The position numbers were made by a program, and so were the translations under genes. A stretch of 64,000 nucleotides of DNA, from positions 101,554 to 165,553 of the forward strand of contig NZ_BMFV01000005.1 of NCBI RefSeq assembly GCF_014639255.1. The letters run 5' to 3'. The notes under the pieces are model-generated. The model did not search any database and was not told the origin of the DNA. It was given only the letters and a program-made list of their open reading frames with translations. Positions 1 to 8,123 of this stretch are shown in pieces. The stretch is from Pullulanibacillus pueri (GTDB lineage Bacteria > Bacillota > Bacilli > Bacillales > Sporolactobacillaceae). The first letter of the stretch is position 1. The number at the start of each line of letters is the position of its first letter.

Positions 1-1349
1 TTGACACGCTCAGCACATTGCACAGAGCAAACACCCGCGCGATCGCGCCCATGAGCATGGAATCTCACTGTACCTATAGTCAAATGGACCTCATCTGGAT
101 TGGCTTTATAACTACTTGCAATCGAATAAAGTCGGGCCGGCAATTTCCGGAGAATCCCCAATATTTCCTTTGCCGGAACTTCCCAAGGGGAATAATCGTG
201 CAATAAATCGAGTAAATCGCGGCCATCAATATAAGCCTTTAGCTTCTCCTCATTTCCAGGCGCCACCAACGCCTTAAGTTGACCATTGCTTGAAAGTTGT
301 GCAGCCTTTTCCATGAGTGGCTTCGTGAGTATCGTAATTTCATAATGAGAAAGTAACGCTATCCGTAAAGGGACTTCTCCCACTTTATTAATGGTAACTG
401 GGGCTTCAGGGTCCCACTGCATCTCAGCAATAATGCGGTCGACTAAAGCAGGATCATTTTCTGGGTAAATGCCCAAACTGTCACCCGGTTCAAATTCAAG
501 ATTAGAGCCTTCGAGTGACAATTCAAGATGGCGATTTTCCTTATTGGATCCCCGACCACTCAAATTCAAATTTTCTAAAACTTCCGCTTGAAAGGGATGC
601 GTTCTTGAATATTTTGTGACCTGTTGGATGGTGGCTCCCGTTTGCAACTGTGCTATTTTAGTAACATTGGAATCCTCTACTTGACCCACCTGGGAGGAGT
701 CCTGCAATTGACCTAAGACGCCTTCCATCCACTCGGCTGCTAAATCATCAAAATCAACGTCACAATCAACACGCGGATGCAATCGTTCTGCCCCTAATGC
801 TTCAAGGCGCTGATCAAAATCTTTCCCTGTCTGACAGTAGAACTCGTAGGACTGGTCTCCTAGAGCAAGCACAGAAAAGCGTACATCCTTCAATTTAGGA
901 GCCTTTCTACTATTCAAAAATTCATAAAATGACAGCGCATTGTCGGGGGGATCCCCTTCTCCATGAGTCGCTGTAATAATTAATAAATCTTGGACTTTCT
1001 TCAAATCCTTTGTTTTAAAATCATCCATAGAAGAGAGAACCACTTTAAATCCTTTTTCCTCTAACTTCTGGCTTAGGTCTTCTGAAAGTGCTTGACAGTT
1101 ACCGGTCTCCGAACCAAAGAGTACAGTCACCTCTCGCGTTGCTGATGGCTTAATAGACTGTGGAGAGTTTCCCGCAACTGGTTGATTCTTTGCCCGAGAT
1201 TCAGGCGTCATTAAAAAGGCAGCTGTCTGTGGGGCAGCTAAATATCCACTGAGCCAGATTTTTTGAGTCTCAGTTAATGTAGGCAAAAGTTGATTAAGGA
1301 TTTCTGTTTGTTCTTGATTAAAGGGACTATTCGTTACTTGCAACTGCAA
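1..1349 (-). CDS. cysJ: Sulfite reductase [NADPH] flavoprotein alpha-component, 5' part, cut by window edge
   Basis: CysJ passes electrons from NADPH through FAD and FMN to the sulfite reductase haemoprotein (CysI) in assimilatory sulfate reduction. The visible 449 codons begin MQLQVTNSPFNQEQ and contain the flavodoxin FMN loop GSETGN (about residues 79-84), the HGEGDPPD loop, and the FAD-binding RLYSIASS motif followed by RAGVCS near the edge. The usual length is about 600 residues, so the NADPH-binding end lies outside the window. I chose the TTG at 1349 because GAGGTGGAG sits just upstream and because the N-terminus then matches Bacillus CysJ as I remember it. An in-frame ATG 27 bases upstream has no such site. 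cysI would be expected next, beyond base 1. Confidence 0.93.
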   Translation of the reverse strand, partial: MQLQVTNSPFNQEQTEILNQLLPTLTETQKIWLSGYLAAPQTAAFLMTPESRAKNQPVAGNSPQSIKPSATREVTVLFGSETGNCQALSEDLSQKLEEKGFKVVLSSMDDFKTKDLKKVQDLLIITATHGEGDPPDNALSFYEFLNSRKAPKLKDVRFSVLALGDQSYEFYCQTGKDFDQRLEALGAERLHPRVDCDVDFDDLAAEWMEGVLGQLQDSSQVGQVEDSNVTKIAQLQTGATIQQVTKYSRTHPFQAEVLENLNLSGRGSNKENRHLELSLEGSNLEFEPGDSLGIYPENDPALVDRIIAEMQWDPEAPVTINKVGEVPLRIALLSHYEITILTKPLMEKAAQLSSNGQLKALVAPGNEEKLKAYIDGRDLLDLLHDYSPWEVPAKEILGILRKLPARLYSIASSYKANPDEVHLTIGTVRFHAHGRDRAGVCSVQCAERV

Positions 1350-1730
1350 AGATCTCCACCTCACAAAGGAATCCATCACTTTTTTGTTCCGTATTAAACG
1401 GGTCTGTAAGCTCCCACCTAGAGCCTTCTAAAAGGCAAAAGGATAGGGGGACACGGCCAACATCGCCCAAACCATTCAAGTGCCAGCGAATATATCTGTG
1501 CATGCTTACTTTATAACTAGGGCCAGCTTACTCCGGAATTTTCTCTATATTGTGTATTTCTATTTAACCATATCTATTCCGATATGTTAACTATGTTTTT
1601 GGAATTACTTTAAAAAAATTTTATAATCTCAAGCTTCCTACCTAAAACTAACTATTTTATTGTGAAGTCAACAGAGTAAGAATTCCGAATGGGGCTCACT
1701 GTAAGCGGAGAGGATTCCAAAAAGGGGAAA
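1350..1730. other. Intergenic region upstream of cysJ; no gene seen
   Basis: No supported open frame lies here. The one clear structure is a palindrome at 1569-1586, CATATC-6 bases-GATATG, placed where a cysJ control site would be expected on the minus strand. I looked for S-box (SAM riboswitch) and T-box core sequences and did not find them. A CymR site is possible, but I cannot confirm it by eye. Confidence 0.4.
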
Positions 1731-1761
1731 TAAAAACCAGCCATACACACGCTCGGCTGGT
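1731..1761 (-). terminator. Rho-independent terminator of the coiled-coil gene
   Basis: ACCAGCC (1736-1742) pairs perfectly with GGCTGGT (1755-1761). On the minus strand the stem is followed by TTTTTA. It lies 40 bases past the stop at 1801. Confidence 0.8.
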
Positions 1762-1800
1762 AAAGAAGGAGATAATTTTTATCAATTCTATTTTTGGAAA

Positions 1801-2244
1801 TTAAGACTGATATTTAAGATTAAAAATTTCACGATCATGCTCAGCAATTTTATGGTATATAAACTGAAGATCAGCTTTCCTTACCATTTCCTTTTCGATT
1901 ATGTCCACTCTACCAGACAATTCACTCACCTTAACCGACAATTCATTCACCGCTGTTTTAATGTAAGGAATATCCGCAACATCCTCTTTGGTTGCGAAGT
2001 TTGCTAAATCATCCTTCGTTGCGAAGTTTGCTAAATCATCCTTCGTTGCGAAGTTTGCTAAATCATCCTTCGTTGCGAAGTTTGCTAAATCATCCTTCGT
2101 TGCGAAGTTTGCTAAATCATCCTTCGTTGCGAAGTTTGTCAAATCATCCTTCGTTGCACAGTTCGATAAGTCTGCCTTTGTCGCCATGTTCTGTTTCATG
2201 TCTTGAATCTCATTAAAGATCCTATTCAGTAACTCCTCACTCAT
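1801..2244 (-). CDS. Coiled-coil protein with tandem nonapeptide repeats
   Basis: This is a predicted 147-residue cytoplasmic protein of unknown function. After a short helical start (MSEELLNRIFNEIQDMKQN) it has consecutive nine-residue units: ATKADLSNC, ATKDDLTNF, five identical ATKDDLANF, and ATKEDVADI. A heptad-like tail follows (VNELSVKVSELSGRVDIIEKE). There is no signal peptide and no membrane segment. The five identical units are encoded by an identical 27-bp repeat (about 1993-2127). The ATG at 2244 is preferred over a GTG at 2253 because AAGGGGGTGA lies 5 bases before the ATG. A TATGATATAAT-like promoter lies about 25 bases upstream. It resembles other 'ATK-DL' coiled-coil proteins of Bacillales, but I do not recognise a function. 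Confidence 0.75.
   Translation of the reverse strand: MSEELLNRIFNEIQDMKQNMATKADLSNCATKDDLTNFATKDDLANFATKDDLANFATKDDLANFATKDDLANFATKDDLANFATKEDVADIPYIKTAVNELSVKVSELSGRVDIIEKEMVRKADLQFIYHKIAEHDREIFNLKYQS
1993..2155 (-). repeat. 27-bp in-frame tandem repeat array
   Basis: Five identical 27-bp copies and flanking diverged copies lie head to tail with no spacers. They encode the ATKDDLANF units of the surrounding gene. The identity extends to silent positions, which indicates recent slippage or recombination. Confidence 0.9.
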
Positions 2245-2394
2245 TTGACTCACCCCCTTTTCTTTTTATTATATCATAACTTCCCAAAATAGCAAACACT
2301 TGTTCCTATCCAGTAGAATAAAAGGAAAACCTCCCTATAGTCATTTCTAGGATCTTTTTGTACCATATAATAAAAAGTAAAAAGGAGGCATTTT

Positions 2395-3618
2395 ATGCAC
2401 CAGACACTTATCAGCGCTAACGATACCTGGGTCTTATGGGCAATTCTCGCTGGATGGGCAGCAGTGAGCATTTACTTAGAGCAACGCTTCAAATGGGCGG
2501 CCAAATTAACAGGCGCCATCATCGCACTGCTCGGTGCTCTTATTCTTTCTAATTTATATATTATTCCTACAGATGCCCCTACTTATGACGCTGTGTGGAA
2601 TTATGTCATTCCGCTCGCCATTCCACTATTGCTTTTTCAAGCCAATCTAAGAAAAATATGGAATGAAAGTGGCCGCATGCTGATCATCTTCTTGATAAGC
2701 TCTATTGGTACTGTTGTAGGAGTGACGCTCTCATTTTTCTTCTTGAAAAACGCGATCCCAGATCTTGACAAAATTGCGGGAATGGAAACAGGCTCATATA
2801 TTGGAGGAAGTGTTAACTTTGCTGCCCTAGCCGCTAAATTTCATACACCAGGCGAACTCGTTTCTTCTGCAATAGTAGCAGACAACCTTTTAATGGCCTT
2901 TTACTTTTTTATTTTAATTGCCATGCCCGCTCTTAGCTTCTTTCGTAAACATTTTAGAACGCCCTATATCGATGCCATAGAAAAAGATAGCACGAGTGGT
3001 GCCAATAACCAGGCCGCTTCCTACTGGAAGGGAAAAGAGGTCTCTTTAAAAGACATTGCCCTCGCTGCTGGAAGTGCTTTTGTTCTTGTTGCCCTTTCTT
3101 TTAAACTTGCGAATTGGTTTGATAAGCTAATCCCATCAGGGGATCATGTGAATTTCTTTTATAACTTACTTAATGGTTTATTTGGTGATCATTACTTAAT
3201 GTTGACGACCATAACCGTCTTAGCTGTTTCTATCTTTCACCGGTTCTTTGAGAATATTAATGGTGCCCAAGAACTCGGTACCTATCTCATCTACATTTTC
3301 TTTGTCGTCATTGGCGTCCCTGCCTCTGTGCCTTTACTGATTGAAAATGCCCCATTGCTTCTGATCTTTGTCCTTATCATCATTATTGGCAATATGATTG
3401 TAACTCTTATCTTTGGTAAACTCTTCAAGTTCAGTTTAGAAGAAATGATCCTCGCGAGCAACGCTAATGCAGGTGGACCGACGACGGCTGCAGCCATGGC
3501 CATCGCTAAAGGATGGACCGAGCTCATTGTTCCAATATTAGTTGTGGGCACGCTCGGTTATATAATCGGGAATTATATTGGTACTGCTATGGAATACCTC
3601 CTTTCACATGTTATGTAA
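2395..3618 (+). CDS. DUF819 family integral membrane protein (YjcL-like)
   Basis: This 407-residue polytopic protein has about ten hydrophobic segments spread evenly over its length. It also has the conserved glycine-rich stretches typical of DUF819/YjcL, such as GSYIGGSVNFAALA (about residues 137-150) and NANAGGPTTAAAMA near residue 360. The internal repeat of a GG-N-A motif in both halves suggests an inverted or duplicated carrier fold. AAAAAGGAGG lies 6 bases before the ATG. It stands alone, between a minus-strand gene and a VOC gene. A transport role is inferred from the topology. The substrate is unknown. Confidence 0.85.
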   Translation: MHQTLISANDTWVLWAILAGWAAVSIYLEQRFKWAAKLTGAIIALLGALILSNLYIIPTDAPTYDAVWNYVIPLAIPLLLFQANLRKIWNESGRMLIIFLISSIGTVVGVTLSFFFLKNAIPDLDKIAGMETGSYIGGSVNFAALAAKFHTPGELVSSAIVADNLLMAFYFFILIAMPALSFFRKHFRTPYIDAIEKDSTSGANNQAASYWKGKEVSLKDIALAAGSAFVLVALSFKLANWFDKLIPSGDHVNFFYNLLNGLFGDHYLMLTTITVLAVSIFHRFFENINGAQELGTYLIYIFFVVIGVPASVPLLIENAPLLLIFVLIIIIGNMIVTLIFGKLFKFSLEEMILASNANAGGPTTAAAMAIAKGWTELIVPILVVGTLGYIIGNYIGTAMEYLLSHVM

Positions 3619-3644
3619 TGAAAGGGAGCTGTGAATTCTCAGCG

Positions 3645-3699
3645 ATCGGCTCAACTTTTTACGACTAAAGTAGGAGGGGATTCCATCGAATGAGCCGAT
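3645..3699. other. Inverted repeat between the DUF819 and VOC genes
   Basis: ATCGGCTCA (3645-3653) and TGAGCCGAT (3691-3699) are exact complements around a 37-base loop. The loop contains TAGGAGGGG. There is no T-run after it, so it is not a standard terminator. It could be an RNA structure sequestering a ribosome site or the trace of a small element. Confidence 0.4.
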
Positions 3700-3756
3700 G
3701 TCATCTGATAACCTTGTGATTAAAGTGAGGAAAAAACAATAAGAAATGAGTGAAAG

Positions 3757-4806
3757 ATGATGCGCATTCAGCACTTACACTTAGAGACTTATCACCTTGA
3801 AGAAATGAAGGATTTTTATGTTAATACGCTCTTGATGGAGCTTGTCCGTGAACACCCAGACACTTTTATGGTTCAAATCGGCGACTCATTCATCACTTTT
3901 AAACGTAGTCAGAGTCTTCCCTATTATCATTTTGCCTGTCTCATCAATACACAAGGATTTCATGATATCACCCTCCGGCTTGAAGCCAAAAATCTCGGCC
4001 TCGAACGCGGGTACTCAAAATTATGGCAAGCTGAACAATTTTATTTTAAGGATCCGGACGGGAATATCGTGGAGATACTAGGAAGAGAAGAACAAATGCC
4101 AACATTATCATCTCCTTGGATTAGAATTGTAGAAGTGGGCCTTCCTTCTCCCAATATTGAAACAGTAAAAGAAGGTCTTGTCCCACTTCCTAATCAATAT
4201 AAGGATGATTCAGAGACCTTCCAATTTTATGGGGATCAAGACGGTGTCTTCGTCCTCGTAAAGGAAGGACGCCATTGGTACCCCACCAATAAAGGAGCGA
4301 CCATACATCCCATAAGCATCGATATAGCATTACAAAAAGAATTTCGCTTTGACGTCCCTAATCTTCCTTACTTTATGAATAGCTCAAAGCCATGGTCTGA
4401 CAAAATGCCCGTGACGCAAATGAGAGTCGCCCGGCCTACAGATCGCTTTGACGATGTCGTCCGATTCTATCAAGAAGGGTTAGGTCTACATCCTGTTACT
4501 TCCTTCGCTGGGCATCAAGGTTATAAAGGCGTCGTCTTTGGCTTACCTGACGTTCGTTATCAACTGGAATTTACCCAGCATGAAGAAGGCAGTCCTTGTC
4601 CTGCGCCAACAAAAGATAACTTACTTGTTTTCTATATACCAGATAAACAAGCGCAAGATACCATCGTTCAGCGGTTGCATACGATGGGCTACCACTCCGT
4701 TCCACCTGAAAATCCGTATTGGGAGAAGAGCGGAGTGACCTTTGAAGACCCTGACGGCTGGCGAATCGTCCTTATGAATACAACGGGATTATCATCAGAG
4801 TCTTGA
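3757..4806 (+). CDS. VOC superfamily protein (glyoxalase / extradiol dioxygenase fold), multi-domain
   Basis: The 349-residue cytoplasmic protein carries repeated VOC modules. The first (about residues 1-112) starts RIQHLHLETYHLEEMKDFY and ends FKDPDGNIVEIL. The last (about 222-345) starts TQMRVARPTDRFDDVVRFY and ends FEDPDGWRIVLMN. The middle (about 118-215) looks like a degenerate third module. Family members bind a divalent metal through His and Glu residues and act on glyoxal adducts, catechols or drugs. The substrate here cannot be told. Two ATG codons are adjacent at the start and the ribosome site is weak. Confidence 0.8.
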   Translation: MMRIQHLHLETYHLEEMKDFYVNTLLMELVREHPDTFMVQIGDSFITFKRSQSLPYYHFACLINTQGFHDITLRLEAKNLGLERGYSKLWQAEQFYFKDPDGNIVEILGREEQMPTLSSPWIRIVEVGLPSPNIETVKEGLVPLPNQYKDDSETFQFYGDQDGVFVLVKEGRHWYPTNKGATIHPISIDIALQKEFRFDVPNLPYFMNSSKPWSDKMPVTQMRVARPTDRFDDVVRFYQEGLGLHPVTSFAGHQGYKGVVFGLPDVRYQLEFTQHEEGSPCPAPTKDNLLVFYIPDKQAQDTIVQRLHTMGYHSVPPENPYWEKSGVTFEDPDGWRIVLMNTTGLSSES

Positions 4807-4903
4807 TTCTTAGGAACCCTCACCGTTAAGTTTGAACACATCTCTCCTCCTTGCATATCTTAAAATGACATGACAAATGCGTATCTTTAAAGGAGACATG
4901 ATC

Positions 4904-5308
4904 ATGGACGAACAATTCTATGAAGGGTCGTATTATCCCAGTCGAATTATCCCGGGATTCCCTGGTGGCTTTCCGGGGGGGTTTCCCGGCGGTTTCCCAG
5001 GTAGTCCGCCATCAAGTGGACCACCTTCTTCAACACCGCAACCACAACAACCACCAGGACCGCCACCCAGTTTCACACCGCAATTACACGTGCCACAAGG
5101 TCAGCATCAAACCTTCGCGATCGATGCAGGGGCCATTCGTGGCTGCATGTTCCGCTGGACCTATATTTGGATGAGAGGCAACCAACAGTTTTGGTTTTTC
5201 CCTGTCTTCATCGGTCCCCGTTCTATTGCTGGTTTTAGATGGTATGGGCGAAGTTGGAGATTTTTCGGTGTGAATTTAAATCAAATTATACAATTTCAAT
5301 GTCATTAG
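4904..5308 (+). CDS. Small Gly-Phe-Pro-rich protein with GFPGG repeats
   Basis: The product is 134 residues. Residues about 18-34 consist of GFPGG units, followed by a Pro/Ser/Gln-rich linker to about residue 75. A basic aromatic C-terminal domain follows, with GCMFRWTYIWMRG and a final QFQCH. There is no obvious signal peptide. The ATG at 4904 follows AAAGGAG by 8 bases. Upstream ATGs at 4877 and 4898 lack proper spacing. Proteins of this layout are common in spore-forming Bacillales and are sometimes labelled 'transporter' without evidence. A spore-surface or structural role is only a guess. Confidence 0.7.
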   Translation: MDEQFYEGSYYPSRIIPGFPGGFPGGFPGGFPGSPPSSGPPSSTPQPQQPPGPPPSFTPQLHVPQGQHQTFAIDAGAIRGCMFRWTYIWMRGNQQFWFFPVFIGPRSIAGFRWYGRSWRFFGVNLNQIIQFQCH

Positions 5309-5327
5309 GCACCTGAGTTTAAACAAA

Positions 5328-5381
5328 ATAAAAGGTGAGCGCTAGCTACTGTTACTTTTGCTAGTTCTCACCTTATTTTTT
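5328..5381. terminator. Bidirectional terminator
   Basis: AAGGTGAG (5332-5339) pairs with CTCACCTT (5367-5374). ATTTTTT follows on the plus strand and a T-rich run follows on the minus strand. It sits between the convergent genes ending at 5308 and 5386. Confidence 0.8.
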
Positions 5382-5385
5382 AGAC

Positions 5386-5982
5386 CTATTTAAACCAAGC
5401 TATTTCTTTTATTGATACTCCTGTTCGATCAATGATCTTTTTTACCCTTGAACGGTTGTCAGGTTCAAGTTGTATTCCTATGCGCTCAGCAATGGTTTCA
5501 ACAACCTCATCAATAGATAGGTTATCGGTTTGAATATGCTCTTGAAAAAGCGGCCGAGATAAACAATCCAGTCGCTCCTTCATTTGCTGATAGGCCCAAG
5601 ACTTTTTCCCTTCCCATCTTTTTCTTAAACGCTTTTCTATCGTTTGAGTGGAAGCGAGTAAAGTAAAATGATTGACTTCAAAACCTTGATCTCTAAGTCT
5701 ACCAATCATCTCTTCAAAATAGACCTCATGGGTTAGCGTCATCGGCGCAATAATGACACCCTTATAATCTTCAGCCACTTGCTTTAATAGTTTGTAATTC
5801 GCTTCTCGCCAAAGCGGATAATCTTGAAAATCACTCTTTGCGATTTCCTTTGGTACGTTTCGCATGAAAACATAACCAAAGCGTTCTGGGTCATAAACAA
5901 AGGCATCCTTTATTCTTCGATGAAGTTCATAGGCTGTTGTTGTCTTTCCTGCTCCAAACGTACCGTTGATCCATATAATCAA
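5386..5982 (-). CDS. tmrB: Tunicamycin resistance protein TmrB family P-loop protein
   Basis: The 198-residue protein matches Bacillus TmrB along its whole length as I remember it. It begins MIIWINGTFGAGKTTTAYEL, containing a Walker A loop (about residues 7-14), then VYDPE, the block DFQDYPLWREANY, and QTDNLS near residue 150. TmrB is an ATP-binding peripheral membrane protein that binds tunicamycin and gives resistance. The start is TTG at 5982 with GAGGTG 5 bases upstream, and no ATG or GTG alternative exists near it. The start region abuts the end of a decayed frame (5987-6240). Confidence 0.85.
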   Translation of the reverse strand: MIIWINGTFGAGKTTTAYELHRRIKDAFVYDPERFGYVFMRNVPKEIAKSDFQDYPLWREANYKLLKQVAEDYKGVIIAPMTLTHEVYFEEMIGRLRDQGFEVNHFTLLASTQTIEKRLRKRWEGKKSWAYQQMKERLDCLSRPLFQEHIQTDNLSIDEVVETIAERIGIQLEPDNRSRVKKIIDRTGVSIKEIAWFK

Positions 5983-5986
5983 AGTA

Positions 5987-6240
5987 TCACCTCAAATGGT
6001 TATTCGACATCTTATCAAGACCTTGTTTCAAGCGCCTAATCCATGCAACAAGCACCTCATAGTAATCTGGGATTTTATGAAAGACTTGGTTGCTGGTTCC
6101 TCATTATAAGTATGAACAGTCAATTGCGGTCATCTAAGGCGATCACTGTTTCACTATCAGAAAGATGCCTGCCTCTCCAGAAGATCGTATCACTCCTTTA
6201 GGTGAGCTTTTTCTAACAGTATATCACGCTCAGGTTTATA
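5987..6240 (-). pseudogene. Decayed gene remnant upstream of tmrB
   Basis: Read on the minus strand, the pieces RERDILLEKAHLKE-like, SDSETVIALDDRN, VHTYNEEPATK and YYEVLVAWIRRLKQGLDK follow one another in order but in different frames, separated by stops and small shifts. The last piece ends at a TGA (5987-5989) just before the tmrB start. The string reads like protein rather than random translation. It could be an SMI1/SUKH-like or similar small protein, but I cannot identify it. The left part overlaps a dispersed non-coding repeat. Confidence 0.35.
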
Positions 6241-6249
6241 TGCTCTCAT

Positions 6250-6345
6250 CTTAGAAAACTTGGCTTCTCGCCAAGCCTTAATGGCGAATGCCAAAGTTAC
6301 ACTTATAAGGTCTTCCTCAAAGTTATACATTCTGACGTTATAAAA
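6250..6345 (+). repeat. Short dispersed intergenic repeat, copy 1
   Basis: The stretch runs from about TTAGAAAACTTGGCTT, through GCCTTAATGGCGAATGCC, to TTATACATTCTGACGTTA. It recurs in part at 15722-15905 and 30470-30525. A short minus-strand open frame spans it (6190-6393), but the frame is explained by the repeat and I do not call it a gene. Confidence 0.6.
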
Positions 6346-6400
6346 AAAACACGCTATCCTAGGTGCTACTAGAATAACGCGCTTCAAGGTCAATCATAAA

Positions 6401-7954
6401 TTAAGATTCAATGTGTGCCTCGTTCTCCTCTTTTGGTTTCGAGGATAACACTTCTTTTTTCAAGAACCAGCTTAAAATGAAGGTTAAGATCATCGCTAAG
6501 AAAGAATAGAGATAAATATGTTGGAATGACTCGACAAACATTGTTTTTACCGTAATCATGAGAGACGATGGCAAACCCTCAGGAATCCCCCCTGCCGCAA
6601 GATCGTTCATGTGTTCCGTCATGCTTTTAGGAAGCTGTCCACCTAAACTGCTTAGCTTAGAAATAAGTGTTGACGATAGCAATGTTCCAAAAATACTCGT
6701 TCCTACTGTCGCTCCAATGGTTTGAAATAAAGGAACAGTCGCCAATGCAACCCCCTTATGTTCTTCTTCAACGGATTCTTGAACGATTAAGTTATCGCCG
6801 CCAAACAGAACCCCAAGTCCTAAACCTGATATAACAAAAAAGATAATGATATCGACGATCGTCGTGTTGATGCCTAGATGAAAGGCAAAGAGATAGAAGC
6901 CAATGACTGGCATCATAAAACCAATAGCGAATAATTCACGATAACGCACTTTTGTAAGAAGAAAACCACAGATCATCGCTGATCCAATCGCCCCGACCAT
7001 CATCGGTAAGGTTAAATATCCCGCCTCTGTTGGCGTCAATCCTAACACATTCTGCGCAAAGTAAGGGAAGGATGAGAAAGCACCCATAAGTCCAAACCCG
7101 ACGACAAAGACAATAATAGATAAGACTAAAATATTTCGATTCTTAAATAAATGTAATGGGACGATCGGTTCCTTCACCTTAGACTCTACCCAGATGAAAG
7201 TTCCTAATAAAAGTGCCCCTAAAACTAATAATCCGATAATAAAAGGTGATGACCATGCATAGCCTTCATTTTCCACAAGGACCGGTGTGATGAGCAAAGA
7301 AACGATAGAGGCAATCAAAAGGAAGGCCCCAGCCCAATCGATGATGACTTTCTTTTTTACTCTCATTTCACGTAAACCACTTGCTAAAAATAATGCGGCA
7401 ATGATTCCAACTGGAATATTCACAAAGAAGATCCAGTGCCAATTCACTTGGTCAACAAAATAGCCACCCATTAACGGCCCTAATAACATCGGTATAAACA
7501 TAATCGGTCCCATAAATCCTTGAACCTTTGCTCGCTGTTCAACCGGAAAAAGGTCACTTGAGATCGTCATCGCAAGCGGCATTAATCCCCCGGCGCCGAC
7601 CCCTTGTATTCCTCGTCCAATTAACAACAGAGTCATTGAATCTGCACAACCACAGACGATTGACCCTCCAATGAAAAAGCCCATACAGATTAAGTAAATC
7701 GTTTTACGCCCGACTAAATCCGCCATTTTCCCTAAAATCGGCATAAAGGCTGACATCGTAAGCATATAGATGCCGGCAACCCAACCATAAAGCGATAGCC
7801 CACCAAGATCGCGAATAATTGTCGGCATTGCTGTATTTACAACCGTCTCATCCAATTCAGAAAAGATCAATCCGATGATCAATCCAATCATGACAATAAT
7901 TTTATGACCCTGCTGCTTTGGAATCGCGGTGTCTTTATTCATTATGTTTTCCAC
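6401..7954 (-). CDS. MFS drug exporter, DHA2 (14-helix, EmrB/QacA) family
   Basis: The 517-residue membrane protein has fourteen hydrophobic segments. It has the DHA2 signatures FSELDETVVNTAMPTI (about residues 31-46, motif D1), the loop GKMADLVGRKT (motif A, about 76-86) and the motif-C-like stretch LLGPLMGGYFVD (about 157-168). Such proteins export lipophilic drugs or dyes by proton antiport. The GTG at 7954 has AAGGGG 9 bases upstream. An ATG 12 bases inside is the alternative. TATAAT (7987-7992, minus strand) is a plausible -10. No regulator gene is adjacent. Confidence 0.88.
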   Translation of the reverse strand: MENIMNKDTAIPKQQGHKIIVMIGLIIGLIFSELDETVVNTAMPTIIRDLGGLSLYGWVAGIYMLTMSAFMPILGKMADLVGRKTIYLICMGFFIGGSIVCGCADSMTLLLIGRGIQGVGAGGLMPLAMTISSDLFPVEQRAKVQGFMGPIMFIPMLLGPLMGGYFVDQVNWHWIFFVNIPVGIIAALFLASGLREMRVKKKVIIDWAGAFLLIASIVSLLITPVLVENEGYAWSSPFIIGLLVLGALLLGTFIWVESKVKEPIVPLHLFKNRNILVLSIIVFVVGFGLMGAFSSFPYFAQNVLGLTPTEAGYLTLPMMVGAIGSAMICGFLLTKVRYRELFAIGFMMPVIGFYLFAFHLGINTTIVDIIIFFVISGLGLGVLFGGDNLIVQESVEEEHKGVALATVPLFQTIGATVGTSIFGTLLSSTLISKLSSLGGQLPKSMTEHMNDLAAGGIPEGLPSSLMITVKTMFVESFQHIYLYSFLAMILTFILSWFLKKEVLSSKPKEENEAHIES

Positions 7955-8123
7955 TTTACCAAACCCCTTATTTAATTTGTAACGACATTATATAAAGGAT
8001 TTGTGAACTGAATATGAACTATGAAAAATCGGGTTTCGGCAAGCCCTCATCAAAAAGGATCCCTCTTTCTATTCATCACCTTTAGTCACTTATTCCCTTA
8101 AACTTCTCTTTTAAAAATTTTTC

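Noticed and set aside
1350..1700. SAM (S-box) or T-box riboswitch before cysJ
   Set aside because: The conserved cores GGTGGAGGGA and GGGTGGNACCGCG are absent on the minus strand. Only a short palindrome is present.
1993..2155. CRISPR-like regular repeats
   Set aside because: The 27-bp units are directly adjacent with no spacers and keep a reading frame, so they are a coding tandem repeat. The 42-bp units at 59037 likewise have no spacers.
1988..2216. Two overlapping plus-strand frames of 72 and 74 codons made of VAKFAKSSF-like and RSLLNHPSL-like repeats
   Set aside because: They are antisense shadows of the 27-bp repeat in the minus-strand coiled-coil gene. They have no ribosome sites.
6190..6393. 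67-codon minus-strand frame
   Set aside because: It runs through a dispersed non-coding repeat and has no ribosome site at its start. Only its last part may belong to a decayed gene.
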